Assembly (NCBI RefSeq): GCF_016808095.1
Contig: NC_068974.1
Coordinates: 40,648,590 to 40,712,589, forward strand
Source of the DNA: Vigna angularis
Lineage: Eukaryota; Streptophyta; Magnoliopsida; Fabales; Fabaceae
Length of the DNA stretch: 64,000 bases
Direction: 5' to 3'
Shown here: positions 26,261 to 37,908 of the stretch, piece by piece
Numbering within the stretch: the first letter of the stretch is position 1
Layout of the letters: each line of letters begins with the position of its first letter
The notes under the pieces: model-generated
Told to the model about the DNA's origin: nothing
What the model saw: only the letters and a program-made list of their open reading frames with translations
Databases searched by the model: none
Position numbers and translations under genes: made by a program

Positions 26261-28231
26261 ATGTCGAAAGCATCATGTATAGTAAGAATGATAATGGTGG
26301 CAATGATGATAACAGTCACAAGAGCACATTATGCAATAAACTATAAAGAAGCATTAGGAAAGAGCATTTTATTCTTCGAAGGTCAGAGGTCTGGCAAGTT
26401 GCCACATTCCCAACGCATGAAATGGCGCAAAGATTCTGCACTTTCTGATGGCTCGGACATTCGTGTAACTATTTCACTTTTTCTCTTTAAAATCCTATCT
26501 AGTTTATCTTTTTACGTAACTAAAAGAAATGTAAGTAAATAAACATATGAGTAATGAAATATATATTACTAGTTAATACTAATATTTTGTGAGAGGTATA
26601 AGAATATGGTTAATGTTATATTCTATAAACGGGATGACATCAGATGAACATGGTGGGTGGATATTATGATGCCGGCGACAATGTAAAATTCCATTTTCCA
26701 ATGGCATTCACAACGACTATGCTAGCTTGGAGTGTGGTAGAATTTGGAGATCTGATGGGTTCAGAGCTGAAGAATGCGTTGGATGCAATCAGGTGGGGAA
26801 CTGATTATTTAATGAAAGCCACGAACATTCCTAATATGGTTGTGGCACAAGTGGGCGAACCATACGCCGACCACGACTGTTGGGAGAGACCAGAAGACAT
26901 GGACACTCCTCGAACCTCGTACTATCTCACTAAAGAGAAGCCTGGTTCAGAACTGTCTGCTGAGATTGCGGCTGCACTTGCCGCATCTTCGATCGCATTT
27001 AGGACAACCCATGCTTCCTATTCCAACATTCTTCTCAAAAGAGCTATTCGGGTATTATTATTATTATTATGATGATTTCAATTATACTAACATACTCACA
27101 TACTGTAATTAGTTAACACTGATGTCTTTTTTACTTAGGTGTTTGACTTTGCAAACAAATATCGTGGATCTTATAACAACAGCGTAGGTGAAGCAGCATG
27201 CCCCTTCTACTGTGACTATAACAACTACATGGTATGTGTTAGTTTTACACTCTCATATATATGATAATCATAATTGTTTCAGAAAAATATAAATTATCAT
27301 GCAAAAATCAGGATGACTTGGCTTGGGGAGCAGCATGGTTGTATAAAGCCACGAAAATGGCCAGTTATTGGGATTTTGTAAAATCAAACATTCAAACAGC
27401 GAACGTCGATTCTTTCGAATTTGGATGGGATGCCAAAGTGGCTGGGATAAATGTGCTTGTTTCTGAGGTTAGTTGTCTTTCATAATAAATTCATGCAACT
27501 TTTGATTCATGTTTGTTGATGATGATTTTAAAAAGTTTAATCCTTGGAATCTGGACAGTGGGCGATGAATGATCCAGGCAGCGCACACCTTTTCATTCCT
27601 AATGCAGATGCACTTATGTGTTCTTTGGTGCCGAATTCACCTACCAAAACATTCTCGTACACAAAAGGTTTAGATAGCATTAAAAATGATTGAGATGTCA
27701 TTCTTGTACTATAACTAATGTTGTTATATTTGATCAGGTGGTCTTCTATTCAGAAAGGGAGTATGTAATCTACAAAACGTAACGGCTCTGTCATTTCTCT
27801 TGATTGTTTATGCGCGATTGATGGATCGTATGAAGAAAAGAATAGTCTGTGGGAAAGAAATGGTGGATTCAAAAAGGCTGATTAATATAGCTAAAAGTCA
27901 AGCTGATTACATACTGGGAAAGAATCCAGAAAGAATGTCATACATGGTGGGTTTTGGAAGAAAGTATCCTGAGAAGATTCATCATCGTGGTTCGGTGTTG
28001 CCATCTTTGGATGCACACCCAAAACGCCTTAGATGTCATGATGGAAATGTATACTTCAAATCAGACAAACCCAATCCAAACATCCTAATCGGAGCCCTTG
28101 TCGGAGGACCAGCATATAACGATTCCTTTCAGGATTCCCGTTACAATCCAGGCCAAACAGAACCAACCACCTATCTCAACGCTCCTTTTGTTGGTGTTTT
28201 GGCTTACTTGAGCAAACCTACTATCGTTTAG
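26261..28231 (+). CDS. Endo-1,4-beta-glucanase, glycosyl hydrolase family 9 class B (copy 3, intact)
   Basis: Predicted 487-aa secreted endoglucanase. Exons: 26261-26464, 26644-27051, 27139-27231, 27312-27467, 27559-27667 and 27738-28231; all junctions are GT-AG and in phase. The start [10 protein letters not shown] is followed by a hydrophobic stretch ending near TRA, a likely signal peptide of about 22 residues. GGYYDAGD is at 73-80, and the HHR motif at 405-407 lies within [18 protein letters not shown]. The acidic residues D456 and E465 are in the second GH9 signature, where a Pro replaces the usual aromatic residue. The intron that separates RGQ from VDYIL in copy 1 is missing, so [11 protein letters not shown] is encoded without interruption; copy 2 shares this loss. 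There is no CBM49 or anchor. Role in wall loosening or remodelling is inferred from the family. Confidence 0.9.
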
Positions 28232-28890
28232 CTCTTACAAAACATTACAGCAACACTGTACTTTGCATCTGCAATTCTTCAATAAATAATTTCAATTTCA
28301 AATATAGTTCATTTTAGCTAATATTTTTACTAATTATGAAATTATGAACGGATCCTATGGTGAGAAATAACATTATAAACGGCTCATATATCAAAAGCAA
28401 ATCTTGTTGTCTTAAACTTAAATATATGAGTAAGTATAACGTGTTAATATTTTTTAAGAGATAGGAAAATGGAAAAAAAAAATATGAATACTTTGAGAAA
28501 GAAATTGTAATTTTGAGGGTGGGGAGGAGTAAAGCTAATAATAAATTTCAGCTTTTTAATTTTAATTTTTAGAAATTTGTCGAGCGAACTAAACTAATTC
28601 AAACGAAATTAAAACAAAAAACTTTTATCTCGTTGCTTCCGGATTTAAATTTATTATGTAAAATGCAAAAATCTAGTTACTTTACATTCTATATTCATAC
28701 TGCTACAACTAAAATTGACCATATAATGCTGAATATATAATTTTAAAAACTTCGAGTGTTACTAAATTGATCACAAGACCCCAAATTTCAAGTGTGAAAT
28801 TAAATTAAAACCTTTATCAATTGAAATCATCACTTTCGATTCTCTTAACGAAGCTTAAACTTGAATTTCGATCCATATTTTCCTTAGATT

Positions 28891-28896
<6 letters not shown>

Positions 28897-28925
<29 letters not shown>
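28897..28925. repeat. (TA)n microsatellite
   Basis: About 14 TA units in the intergenic region. Confidence 0.9.
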
Positions 28926-28931
<6 letters not shown>

Positions 28932-31900
28932 CTCCCTGATACTTATGTTTTCTATTTAAGCTCAACATGATAAAAATTTAAAATTTTCATATATAGTGAG
29001 TCACTTCCCAAATGTATTCTTACCATATAATAATAATACAAAGATATTTTTTCTTATTTGAAAATTTCTTATATTCTAAAATAAAATAAACAAATCACAA
29101 TAAAATTGAGTCAAGAATTAAATTATTTAATACGATGATTTTTTTTTCAACTAACCAGATTAATATTTCGAACTCCAAATATCAACATAAAAATAAATTT
29201 TAATAAATTGAATTTTTTTATTAAATCGAATACAATATGTTAATTGGGCACTGTGTTAATACGTTTTCTCAACTTAGATAAAAAAATATTTTTAATTGGG
29301 CATCGTATTAATTCTGTGGAAATAAGTCAAATTTATTTTAATAACTATTATCTTTATCATCAAAGTATAATAAACATAATTGAAAACAATTAAGATGTGT
29401 TTATGAAAGACAATAATTATAATTTAATTATTATTAAATGTGAGAAATATATCTTAATTGTTCTTAAATGTGTTTATTGTAGTTTGGATGACAAACATAA
29501 GGATCATAATTATTAAAATTGGCTTGTTTTGGAAGAATTAAAAAAATGTTCAGTTGAAAAATTTTAAAATATTTTTCTTCTCTAATTTGAGAAAACGTAT
29601 ACAATTGAATTATATTAGATTTGATTTAGTAAAAGAAAATTAATGTTGTTTCGGACATGGAGTTAAGGTTAACGGTTTGGTTTTTGACATATTGTTTAAA
29701 GTTTAAGTTTTATTCATTTAAATGTTCACACGTTATCTAAATAGTTGAGATGATATATGCAAAAAGTATGTTGATATCAATATCAGATCAACGAGTAATG
29801 AATAATATAATCAATACATAACCTATTTTATTACTTTAAATATTTTTTATAGATTTTGTAGTCTACTTTTAATTAATGTTGACTTAATTACGACTCAAAC
29901 ATGAATAATCATATTTAAGTTAACCAATTTTATGGTTTATCTACTTTTATTCTGTTCAAATCCTCCAATTATTTGTTAGATGACAATCTAAGCTTTATAA
30001 TTTATCACCTAAATTTTAGAGTTGATATACTTTGATCATGTTAAAAACGTCTCATTTGATGAATAATTGTCTAGTTTGTTGGAAGATTGTTCAGACATTC
30101 TTTGTCAGGTTGATGGTTTGATGGTTAACTGGTCAATCTTATCCGGTATTATTATTACTTTAACATAAAATATCATATTAATGTAACATTATTTCTAAAA
30201 AAATTCTACAATAAATTATTTAATTTTTTCATGTTATCAAACTCTTTATTTAATTATTATACTTTTAACTATACATAATTATAACATTTAAATATAATTA
30301 TTTATTCCAAGATAATAATAATTATATTAGTTTTCCTAATAAAAATATAAAAAATAAACAAAATAATATATTTTAATCTTATTATTTTAAATTATTATCA
30401 TTAATATTAGTATTATTGTTGCTATTATTGTTATTATTAGTATAGTTATTAGTAGTATAATCCATTATTTGATATTACTAGTTGTATTTTCTGTATCTCA
30501 TTACTTTAACATAAAAGAAAATTAATATTAAAAAACTAATATTTTTTATTTTTTATTAATTTATTATAAAAAATAAAAATACATTTAATTAATTATTTAA
30601 TTATTTTCATATTATCAAACTCTTTATTTAAATCCTATATTCATAATTATACATAACATTTAAATATAATAAATAATATAAATAAATATTTTATTTAAAC
30701 ATAATAATAATAATTATATTAATATTCTTAATAGAAATTAAAAAAGAAAAAAAATGACCAAACATACGCGTCTCATACTGATTATTAATTAAAATATAAT
30801 TATTATATTACAGTAAAAGTAAAAGTTATGAAATAGATTTATAAACTTATAAAACAAATTAATTTTTTTACAATAAAAATATTTAATAATTAATTTTTAA
30901 AATAATTTAAATATATTTTCAGTGTCTAAAATTGAATTAGTCTAAACCTGAAATTTTGACTCGGTTTATCTCTTAATCTAAAAGAATAATAAACATAATT
31001 CTTCTAATTTAATCATGTGAAATTTTTTTATGTGTTAAATTAAGTTATGTAGTATATTTAGTTTATATACTATATTCAATAAAGCAGTAAGATGTAAATT
31101 AAAAAAAAAAAAAAAGAGAAGACGTTGACGCTGTAATGGATAATTAGAAAATCGATGAAGTCTGCAAATTGGCAAATGGAGGGAGACAGGGGGCCGAGAG
31201 AAGAGTAAAATTCAAATTCTCTTCTTCATTTTCATGATTATTAAATTGCAGCAGCCTCTCCAAACTTCTACGATCCTATCTCATTACATCACAGATTCAT
31301 ATACTTTTATGGATTCAAATTTCAGAAACCCTACTTTCTCTTTCAGACATTACTGTACCTTCTTTATTGAATTTTGTTATCGCTTCGGAAGAAACAGTAC
31401 GAGGAAAGGAAAACGTATGTTCTTGGAGCTCTCTGTCTGTAAATTTAATGAGGTAATTTATTTCAGCAAAATAATTGAACCTTTAATTTCGTTATCTTTC
31501 GCTCTCGATTTCGATTGCAATTGTCAGCATCATCAACGTATGTAGACGTTCCAGCGTCTTCTGAAAAAGAAAGTATGGTGATGTACCCCACATCTATTCA
31601 CAAACTACAAAATTATTTCTTCTTTTCTGCCAAAATATCTTCTGCCACTCTCCCTCCTCTCTCTTCCAATCATTCATTACTGATAGCTTCTGATGGTAGC
31701 AGTTACTCTTTATATAATTTAAATATGTACAAATCTCATGAATTACTAATTCAAATATAACTAAGTCTTAACTAATTCATCATCTTTGATTGATTTTCAA
31801 ATTGTATTATATGATTGTCCACTCTTTACTTAGATCTGTATAAGTGATTCGACGGTTATGGAAATGAAATGAATCAGAAAAATTCATTTTAATATTTATT

Positions 31901-32650
31901 AATTTAGAAATAAAATTTGATTATTCAAAAATTTGATATAATTAAACTTAATCAAAAATTTATTTTAAAATTTATAAAATAGGTATGTGATTTAATTTAT
32001 GATATTATTAATATAGAAATAGTCAGTATTAAACTGATTTTAATATCGGATTACCTTCTTCGTATACCCTAAACAATTTATCAGATTTTGGACAGTTGAT
32101 CTTAACCATATACTTTGAAACAAAAATATTTTCATTTATTTAATAATTTTCTTATTCGTAATTAAATTTTTAATAAAAGAAAAATGAAAAAGTTTCGTTT
32201 AAATATAGTTAGTTAAAGTAAATGATGTTAATTTTTTTTTAACCGATATATTAATTCATCTAACTTTATATTTAATTCTAAATGTATAAAGATTAAATAT
32301 ATTTTTAATTTTGATAAATTTTAATACGAAATTGGAATTTGTTCATGTTTTAAATTTTTATATAAAATTTAAGAAATAAAAGAATATATTTCTTAATCCA
32401 AGTATATTAAATATATTTTAGGATAATAATTGTTGTTTGTACAATTTTAACATATTTCAACTAAAATATGGTTTAAAATGATAAAAAAGAAGTATATTAA
32501 TTTACTTTTAAAAATTAAACATTAAAATGTATAAAAAAAGGTCAAATTTCAACCGATGGAAGTTAAATGACTAAATAGGAAGAGAGAGACTATTTGGTTA
32601 GAAGCAATGGATGGCTAAGGAAGCAGCCACCATGCAGGTTAAAACGTTTA

Positions 32651-32668
32651 GCCGCCGCCGCCGCCGCC
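32651..32668. repeat. (GCC)n microsatellite
   Basis: Six GCC units in otherwise AT-rich DNA. They create a short Ala run in a minus-strand open frame (32590-32787) that matches nothing known to me. Confidence 0.8.
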
Positions 32669-33141
32669 ACTTGTGAGTCAACTGTACCGTACGAAGTCCG
32701 ACAAGTTTTTGAACCCTGAGAGAGTACATTTATATGTTTTACTACTTCTGAGCTAAACAACCGTAGGAAGGAGACAGAAGCACACATAAATAAATAATTT
32801 AGTCTATGTTAAGGACGAGATTTAATGCTTGATTCGAAAATTGCAAGTTTTTACTTCTACGTACTATGCAGAAACATGGAAAGAATCACAACCTCAACTT
32901 CAATTCAAAATAAAATGTTTCATTCAGTTTAGATTCATATTTAAAGTGACCCCACTCACATGCTAGTCATTTTTAAGCCTTTAAATTGACCCCACTGCTC
33001 CAAATTATTGGAGCTAGCGTGAGTAAATAAATTTTTAGTTGGGTATCCAATTTTTAAAAATCTTTTCATTTTCTTCCTAAGAAAATCGGAATTTCTCAAA
33101 AATATCTTCCCAACATATATAGAATATACATTTGAATTTTT

Positions 33142-33152
33142 GTATATATATA
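33142..33152 (+). promoter_or_regulatory. TATA box of PMEI copy 1
   Basis: TATATATATAG lies about 50 bp before the ATG at 33200, a normal plant spacing. Confidence 0.5.
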
Positions 33153-33199
33153 GGTTACTTCCTTCCCATTTTTGCCACCCAACCAAAGATACGAAAACA

Positions 33200-33814
33200 A
33201 TGGAAGCCATATCTTGCAAGCACCTTATCACGTCCCTTTTCATAATTCTTTCTTCTAGTCTCACCGCCGCACACGGTGGCAGAAGACTAAGTGAAAGACC
33301 ATACCAAGAAGCGAGCACGGTGTTCATCAGAACATCTTGTAGTTCAACAACGTATCCAACACTCTGCTACAGCTCCCTGGTGAAGCATGCAGACTTGATC
33401 CAAACAAATCGCGTGGTGTTAGCTGGGACGGCCCTGAACGTGACTCTTGCGTCGGCGAAATCGACATCGGCAATGATGAGGACGCTGGGAAAGAGACAGG
33501 GGCTGAAGCCAAGAGAGGTGGCGGCGATGAAGGACTGTGTGGAGGAGCTGGGTGACTCGGTGGATGAACTCAGAAGGTCCATCGATGAGATGAGTCATCT
33601 TAGAGGGTCGAACTTTGAGATGACGATGAGCGACGTGCAAACGTGGGTGAGTGCTGCTCTGACGGATGAGAGCACCTGCACCGATGGCTTCCAAGAGACT
33701 GCCACCGGTGCTACAAACATTAAGAGCACTGTGAGAGGTCAAGTTGTGCAGGTAGCACAATTGACCAACAATGCATTGGCTTTGATAAATCAGCTAGCCA
33801 ATTCTCATGGTTAA
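33200..33814 (+). CDS. Plant invertase / pectin methylesterase inhibitor (PMEI) copy 1
   Basis: Single-exon gene for a 204-aa secreted protein, the usual length of the family. A signal peptide covers about residues 1-24. The four family cysteines are visible: C47 and C56 (TSCSSTTYPTLC), then the pair in KDCVEEL and ESTCTDGF, which form two disulfides in known PMEIs. The four-helix-bundle pattern ends in NNALALINQLA. These proteins inhibit pectin methylesterases (or invertases) in the apoplast; sequence alone does not tell which. The open frame extends 20 codons upstream of this ATG, but MEAISCK fits the signal peptide and copy 2 begins the same way (MEAISSK). Confidence 0.9.
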   Translation: MEAISCKHLITSLFIILSSSLTAAHGGRRLSERPYQEASTVFIRTSCSSTTYPTLCYSSLVKHADLIQTNRVVLAGTALNVTLASAKSTSAMMRTLGKRQGLKPREVAAMKDCVEELGDSVDELRRSIDEMSHLRGSNFEMTMSDVQTWVSAALTDESTCTDGFQETATGATNIKSTVRGQVVQVAQLTNNALALINQLANSHG

Positions 33815-35067
33815 CCTAATCAACTCTCAAATTTGTTGCATTTTATGTCCCCGATACTCTTCAACTGTTCATGTCCCTGCTACGTATACTCAGGATCTTA
33901 TGTTGTTTTTTATTTTTTATTTTCTTCTTCTATCACTTGTATGATCATTTCTTATAAAGTGAACTTCCTCGTGGTTTTTTATATCTTATATTTTTAGTAA
34001 CAAATTTAAAATCACTTCTAACTTTTATGCTGACTCGGTTGAATTTTAAAGTAAAAGTAGAGTTATTTTGAAAGATATATTGCTAAACGAGGTTGTTTTG
34101 TTGAGTCGGGACAGAAATTGTCAACATATATTTGATAATTTCTACCGGTGGAAAACTTTATACGTTTAATTTTAAAACTGAATTATATGTCGCATGAAAA
34201 ATAGGTGTGGCGGGCCCTATATCGTTAAATGGATAACCAACAATGAAAAATATCTTACCATTTAGAATCGATTGATAATTAAGGATTAGTGTGTCTTGTC
34301 GTTTATAAGAAACATAAAAATACTTAATCGTCGTTTATTTTAATTTATTACGGCTGACAAAGGGTAATATATTGGATGATAACGGGTGGAATTCAACGTG
34401 GATAATTTTTATTTAGAACAAAAGGTACTTGTTAAATATTCTTGTAAAAAGTATTTATAAGTATTTTAAAACTTATAAATATTCGTGAGTACTTGCATAT
34501 ATTTTAAAAAATATTTTATAAATTTTTAAAATTAAATTATAAAAGGAATATTATAAAATATAAATTAAAAATTAATTTTAAATAAATTTAATCTAATAAA
34601 AGTAAATTAATTTTTAATTGCAATTAAATTAAATTTAATAAAATATGAATTAAATTTTAATTTTAATTTTTTTTTGGAATACTCCTCGGTACAAATAATA
34701 TAATATACACTAGATTCATTTATAAATAGATTTTAAAATATTTTTTTATCCACTATCTATCATGAATTTTATCCACAAATTCATGTTAATACAGGTATTT
34801 TTGTCATCTTTAATAATATATAATAGTAAATAACTTATACGAGACATGAAATAGGAAGATATTACATAATAATGTCTAAAGGTTGTTTCTTATTTATTTT
34901 AATTTTAAATTACTTTTATTTTAATCAATAATATACGTAGTGGTTTTAACTAGTATGCTTTAAAGATTAAATATATTTTTAGTTTTTCAACTTTTAGTGA
35001 CTATGTAATTATCTAACTTTTGATACATTTTCATTCTCAAATTTGAAAAGCTTTAAAAATTAATATA
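33815..35067. other. AT-rich intergenic DNA
   Basis: The first 150 bp or so are probably the 3' UTR of PMEI copy 1. After that I see no gene or repeat up to the target duplication of the Pack-type element. Confidence 0.6.
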
Positions 35068-35077
35068 TATAATATTA

Positions 35078-36554
35078 GGTTTAATACCCAATTTTGTCCC
35101 CAGTTTGGTTCGGAAATCTCAATTTAGTCCCTCTATATAAAAGTAATTGTAATGGATCCTTACTTGTAATTATGTGAGTCAAATTAGTCCCTTCCGTTAA
35201 ATATAGGCAAACGGAGTTAATGGGCTGATGATGTGGCAGTAGTCACTGATTAGGTGTCTGATATTGTGCTTACGTGGTGTTAGGGCACCTCCAGAGACCC
35301 CTTCCATTCCTCACCCAGATCCAACACTCTCCAGAGACCCAAGGTCTCTTGCTCTGACCCATAAGCTCAGCGTCGCCTCAGCCAGAACCGGCCACCGTCG
35401 CCTCAGCCAGAACACGCCTTGGCCTCGCCGGCGACAACTCGCGCCACCAGAACCACTGCCGGCCACGACGCCACCGTCTTCACTCTTCTCCCTTCGAAAA
35501 CGGTGATCCCAAGGGAGGGTCTTCCTCCGCCTTCATCTCCGATTCCTTCGCGTCATCAACACCCATCATCATCAACTTCACCATTGCTAAAACCTCCACG
35601 ACGACCACGACCACTGCCACGATGAGGCCCCCGTGCATATCCTCGTCTACCTCCTCGGCCACCTCCACGGCCACCTCCACGGCCACCATAAGAGGTTTCA
35701 TTTTTTTCCTCCCTCACACCCTGAGTGGGAGGAACTGGCTTGGAAGGCAACTGAGCCAGCTTGCTCTGCTGAGCCACCGCACCCGCGTGGGGTCCAACCT
35801 TGCCCTGCTCTTTCTTCGGCGCCGCGACGGCCTTCAACTGCTCGGCCGCGATCAACTGCGATGGGTCCTCCGCGTCGTCGCCCAATAAAACAAAGGGGTT
35901 GGCAGTGGCCATTTTGAAAATCAACCCCTCTCAGGAAAATCCCACAAAGCTTACTTCTTTTGACAGCACAGAAAAGGTTCATGGTTGATTTGAAACAGAA
36001 GATGAAGATGAAATGGGAGAACGAAGAGTGAAGTATGGGTTTTTGTTTTGGTTTCTGAGTTTCTGAGTTTGGTTGATTGCGGGTAAGGGGGAGTGACACG
36101 CCGAGGGAGTTCTCGGTGGATGGTGTCGAAAACGAAAATTGATGATGTGGTTGGGAGGGAGGTTCCAGTGGGGAACGAAATGGTTCAGTGAGGATGAAGA
36201 CACTCAATCCACCGTGTCACTACTTCTCCGATCCTGTCTGCTCTCTCCGACACCGGCAACCCAGGGAGGGGTTCATCTTCATCGCACGTCCAAACCTCCC
36301 TAATTTCTAATTAAAACCCAATTTTAAAATCAGGTGCCCTAACACCACGTAAGCACAATCTCAATTACGTGTTGACACCTAATCAGTGACTATTGCCACA
36401 TCATCAGCCCATTAACTCCGTTTGCCTATATTTAACGGAAAGGACTAATTTGACTCACATAATTACAAGTAAGGATCCATTACAATTACTTTTATATAGA
36501 GAGACTAAATTGAGATTTCCGAACCAAACTGGGAACAAAATTGGATATTAAACC
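35078..36554. mobile_element. Pack-MULE-like TIR element carrying a captured gene fragment
   Basis: A 1477-bp element starting GGTTTAATACCCAATTTTGT and ending in its inverse. The terminal inverted repeats are about 210 bp and nearly identical; the left arm runs to about 35290, the right from about 36330. The perfect 10-bp direct repeat TATAATATTA flanks it (35068-35077 and 36555-36564). The interior is GC-rich, unlike the AT-rich surroundings, and encodes no transposase. Instead it holds the 5' part of an RGG-protein gene. Target length and structure fit a non-autonomous Mutator-like element that has captured host sequence. Its ends match the MITE at 10455-10693. Confidence 0.85.
35556..36300 (-). 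pseudogene. Captured 5' fragment of an RGG-repeat RNA-binding protein gene (SERBP1/RGGA-like)
   Basis: Inside the Pack-type element. From ATG at 35912 the frame gives 118 aa: MATANPF...LLGDDAEDPSQLIAAEQ, the N-terminus of plant RGGA-type (SERBP1/Stm1-like) proteins, then a Pro/Gln linker and a Gly-Arg rich run (GGRGGGRGGGRGG), ending at a stop at 35556. The full-length family is much longer, so only the first exon and part of the 5' UTR (about 35913-36300) were captured. The frame is open and might be expressed as a short RGG peptide; that is only a possibility. Confidence 0.75.
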
Positions 36555-36564
36555 TATAATATTA

Positions 36565-37908
36565 CTACCATAACTACACTGAATATTTTTGCATGTAAAT
36601 CGGCATCGACATTGTTTAAATTGTTTATCCCCATGAAATATAGTTTAACACATAAAAGATATTAATATAATTAGTTAAGAAGATTATATTAATTTATTTT
36701 AAACATTTAAAAACTAAAATGTATCTATATGATCGAATAAATTCCAATTTTGTGGTCAAATATAATCATATTTAACTCTTATTTATTCTTAACTATTGTT
36801 TTATTAAATATTGTTTAAGTTTATTTATCTGTTTTAGTTAATACTATATACATTTAAGTTTATTAATTGGTTTTTGATAGTATGAATTGATTTTATTGAT
36901 TTTAATTAATACTGTATAAACAATTATTTATTTATCTTAGTTAATATGCAATTTATTTAAAATTTTATCCGTCAAATAAAAATAGAAGATTGAAGGGAAG
37001 GAAGAGGTTTGAATTATTGTATGGTACTTGATATAAAACTGTGCTAACAAAACAGAATATTGGCTAGCTACTGGGTTATTCAATCTTGTTCCATTTTTTA
37101 CTGTGTAGAACTCTTACAACTACTTTATAGCCATAATATAACATAGTAAGGTGGTCGAAGATAACTAACATGATTATGGGAAACAAGAGTTATGCAGAAC
37201 CTTGCATTCATTTGAGGCTAACGTTGTCCGTTGTGTCGGATTAATTTGAGCCAAGCGTTTGTTGTAGATTCATTTGAGCCTATGATACTCGTGTCAATCT
37301 ATTCACATAGTACTAGATTCGTTTCAGCCTAGCGTTGGCCGCGTGTCAAATCACACTGTACTAGGCTAATTTCAGCCATTAATTTTCCAAATAAGATCTT
37401 CAAAATCTCTCCCATGCCATCAATAATTATTGTGCCAATCAAGCTATTTTAATCTTAACTCAATAAGGTAAACTAGATATTTTTTAATAAGATTATTTTC
37501 ATATTAAATTACTGATTTAATATACATATTTATACTGACATAGTGATATTATTTTTAATTTTATAAATAAAATTACTATTTTATAAAGCGAATATCATAA
37601 ACTCGTGAGTTTACAGGTCGATACAATCTAAATTGAATCAGGTCACATCCTAAATCTATTAGACCAAAAATGAACTGAAGCCACATATATTTATTTGACT
37701 TTTTTGCCCTTGTGAAAATTTCGTGGTGATATATCAAATCAAATATATTAACGATGATTAAAAAGCCTATTAATAACGGTTTATTATATGTTGTTGGAAC
37801 ACATGTTTTTTAATAAGGCCTTGATTTGTTGTCATATTACTTTGGCTATTATTCATTACATGTCTTATTCATTCACCGTCTTTATTAATATATTTAGAAG
37901 AGACATGA
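36565..37908. other. AT-rich intergenic DNA with a short imperfect repeat
   Basis: No gene is seen. At about 37207-37382 a unit around ATTCATTTGAGCCTA and GTTGTCCGTGTGTC recurs three to four times with variation (listed separately). Confidence 0.55.
37207..37382. repeat. Imperfect tandem repeat with TTTGAGCC cores
   Basis: Cores TTTGAGGCT, TTTGAGCC, TTTGAGCCT, TTTCAGCCT and TTTCAGCC occur at roughly 40-60 bp spacing, often followed by CGTT and GTGTC. Decay makes the exact unit unclear. Confidence 0.5.

Larger units (their letters stand above)
28232..33199. other. Very AT-rich intergenic DNA (about 5 kb)
   Basis: I see no supported gene. A (TA)n tract lies at about 28897-28925. The less AT-rich part at about 31120-31700 has two open frames (31234-31545 and 31515-31760) without recognisable domains and could be a decayed gene or a leader. 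A (GCC)n run lies at 32651-32668. Confidence 0.55.

Noticed and set aside
32590..32787. 65-aa minus-strand frame with an Ala run
   Set aside because: The Ala run is the (GCC)n repeat; no promoter, domain or splice context.
33419..33760. Minus-strand frames across PMEI copy 1
   Set aside because: Antisense shadow of the PMEI coding sequence; the same holds for 40388-40750 in copy 2.
35264..35625. Pro-rich and Arg-rich plus-strand frames in the Pack-type element
   Set aside because: They are opposite-strand or captured-sequence frames without a family match; the minus-strand RGG frame explains the coding signal nearby.
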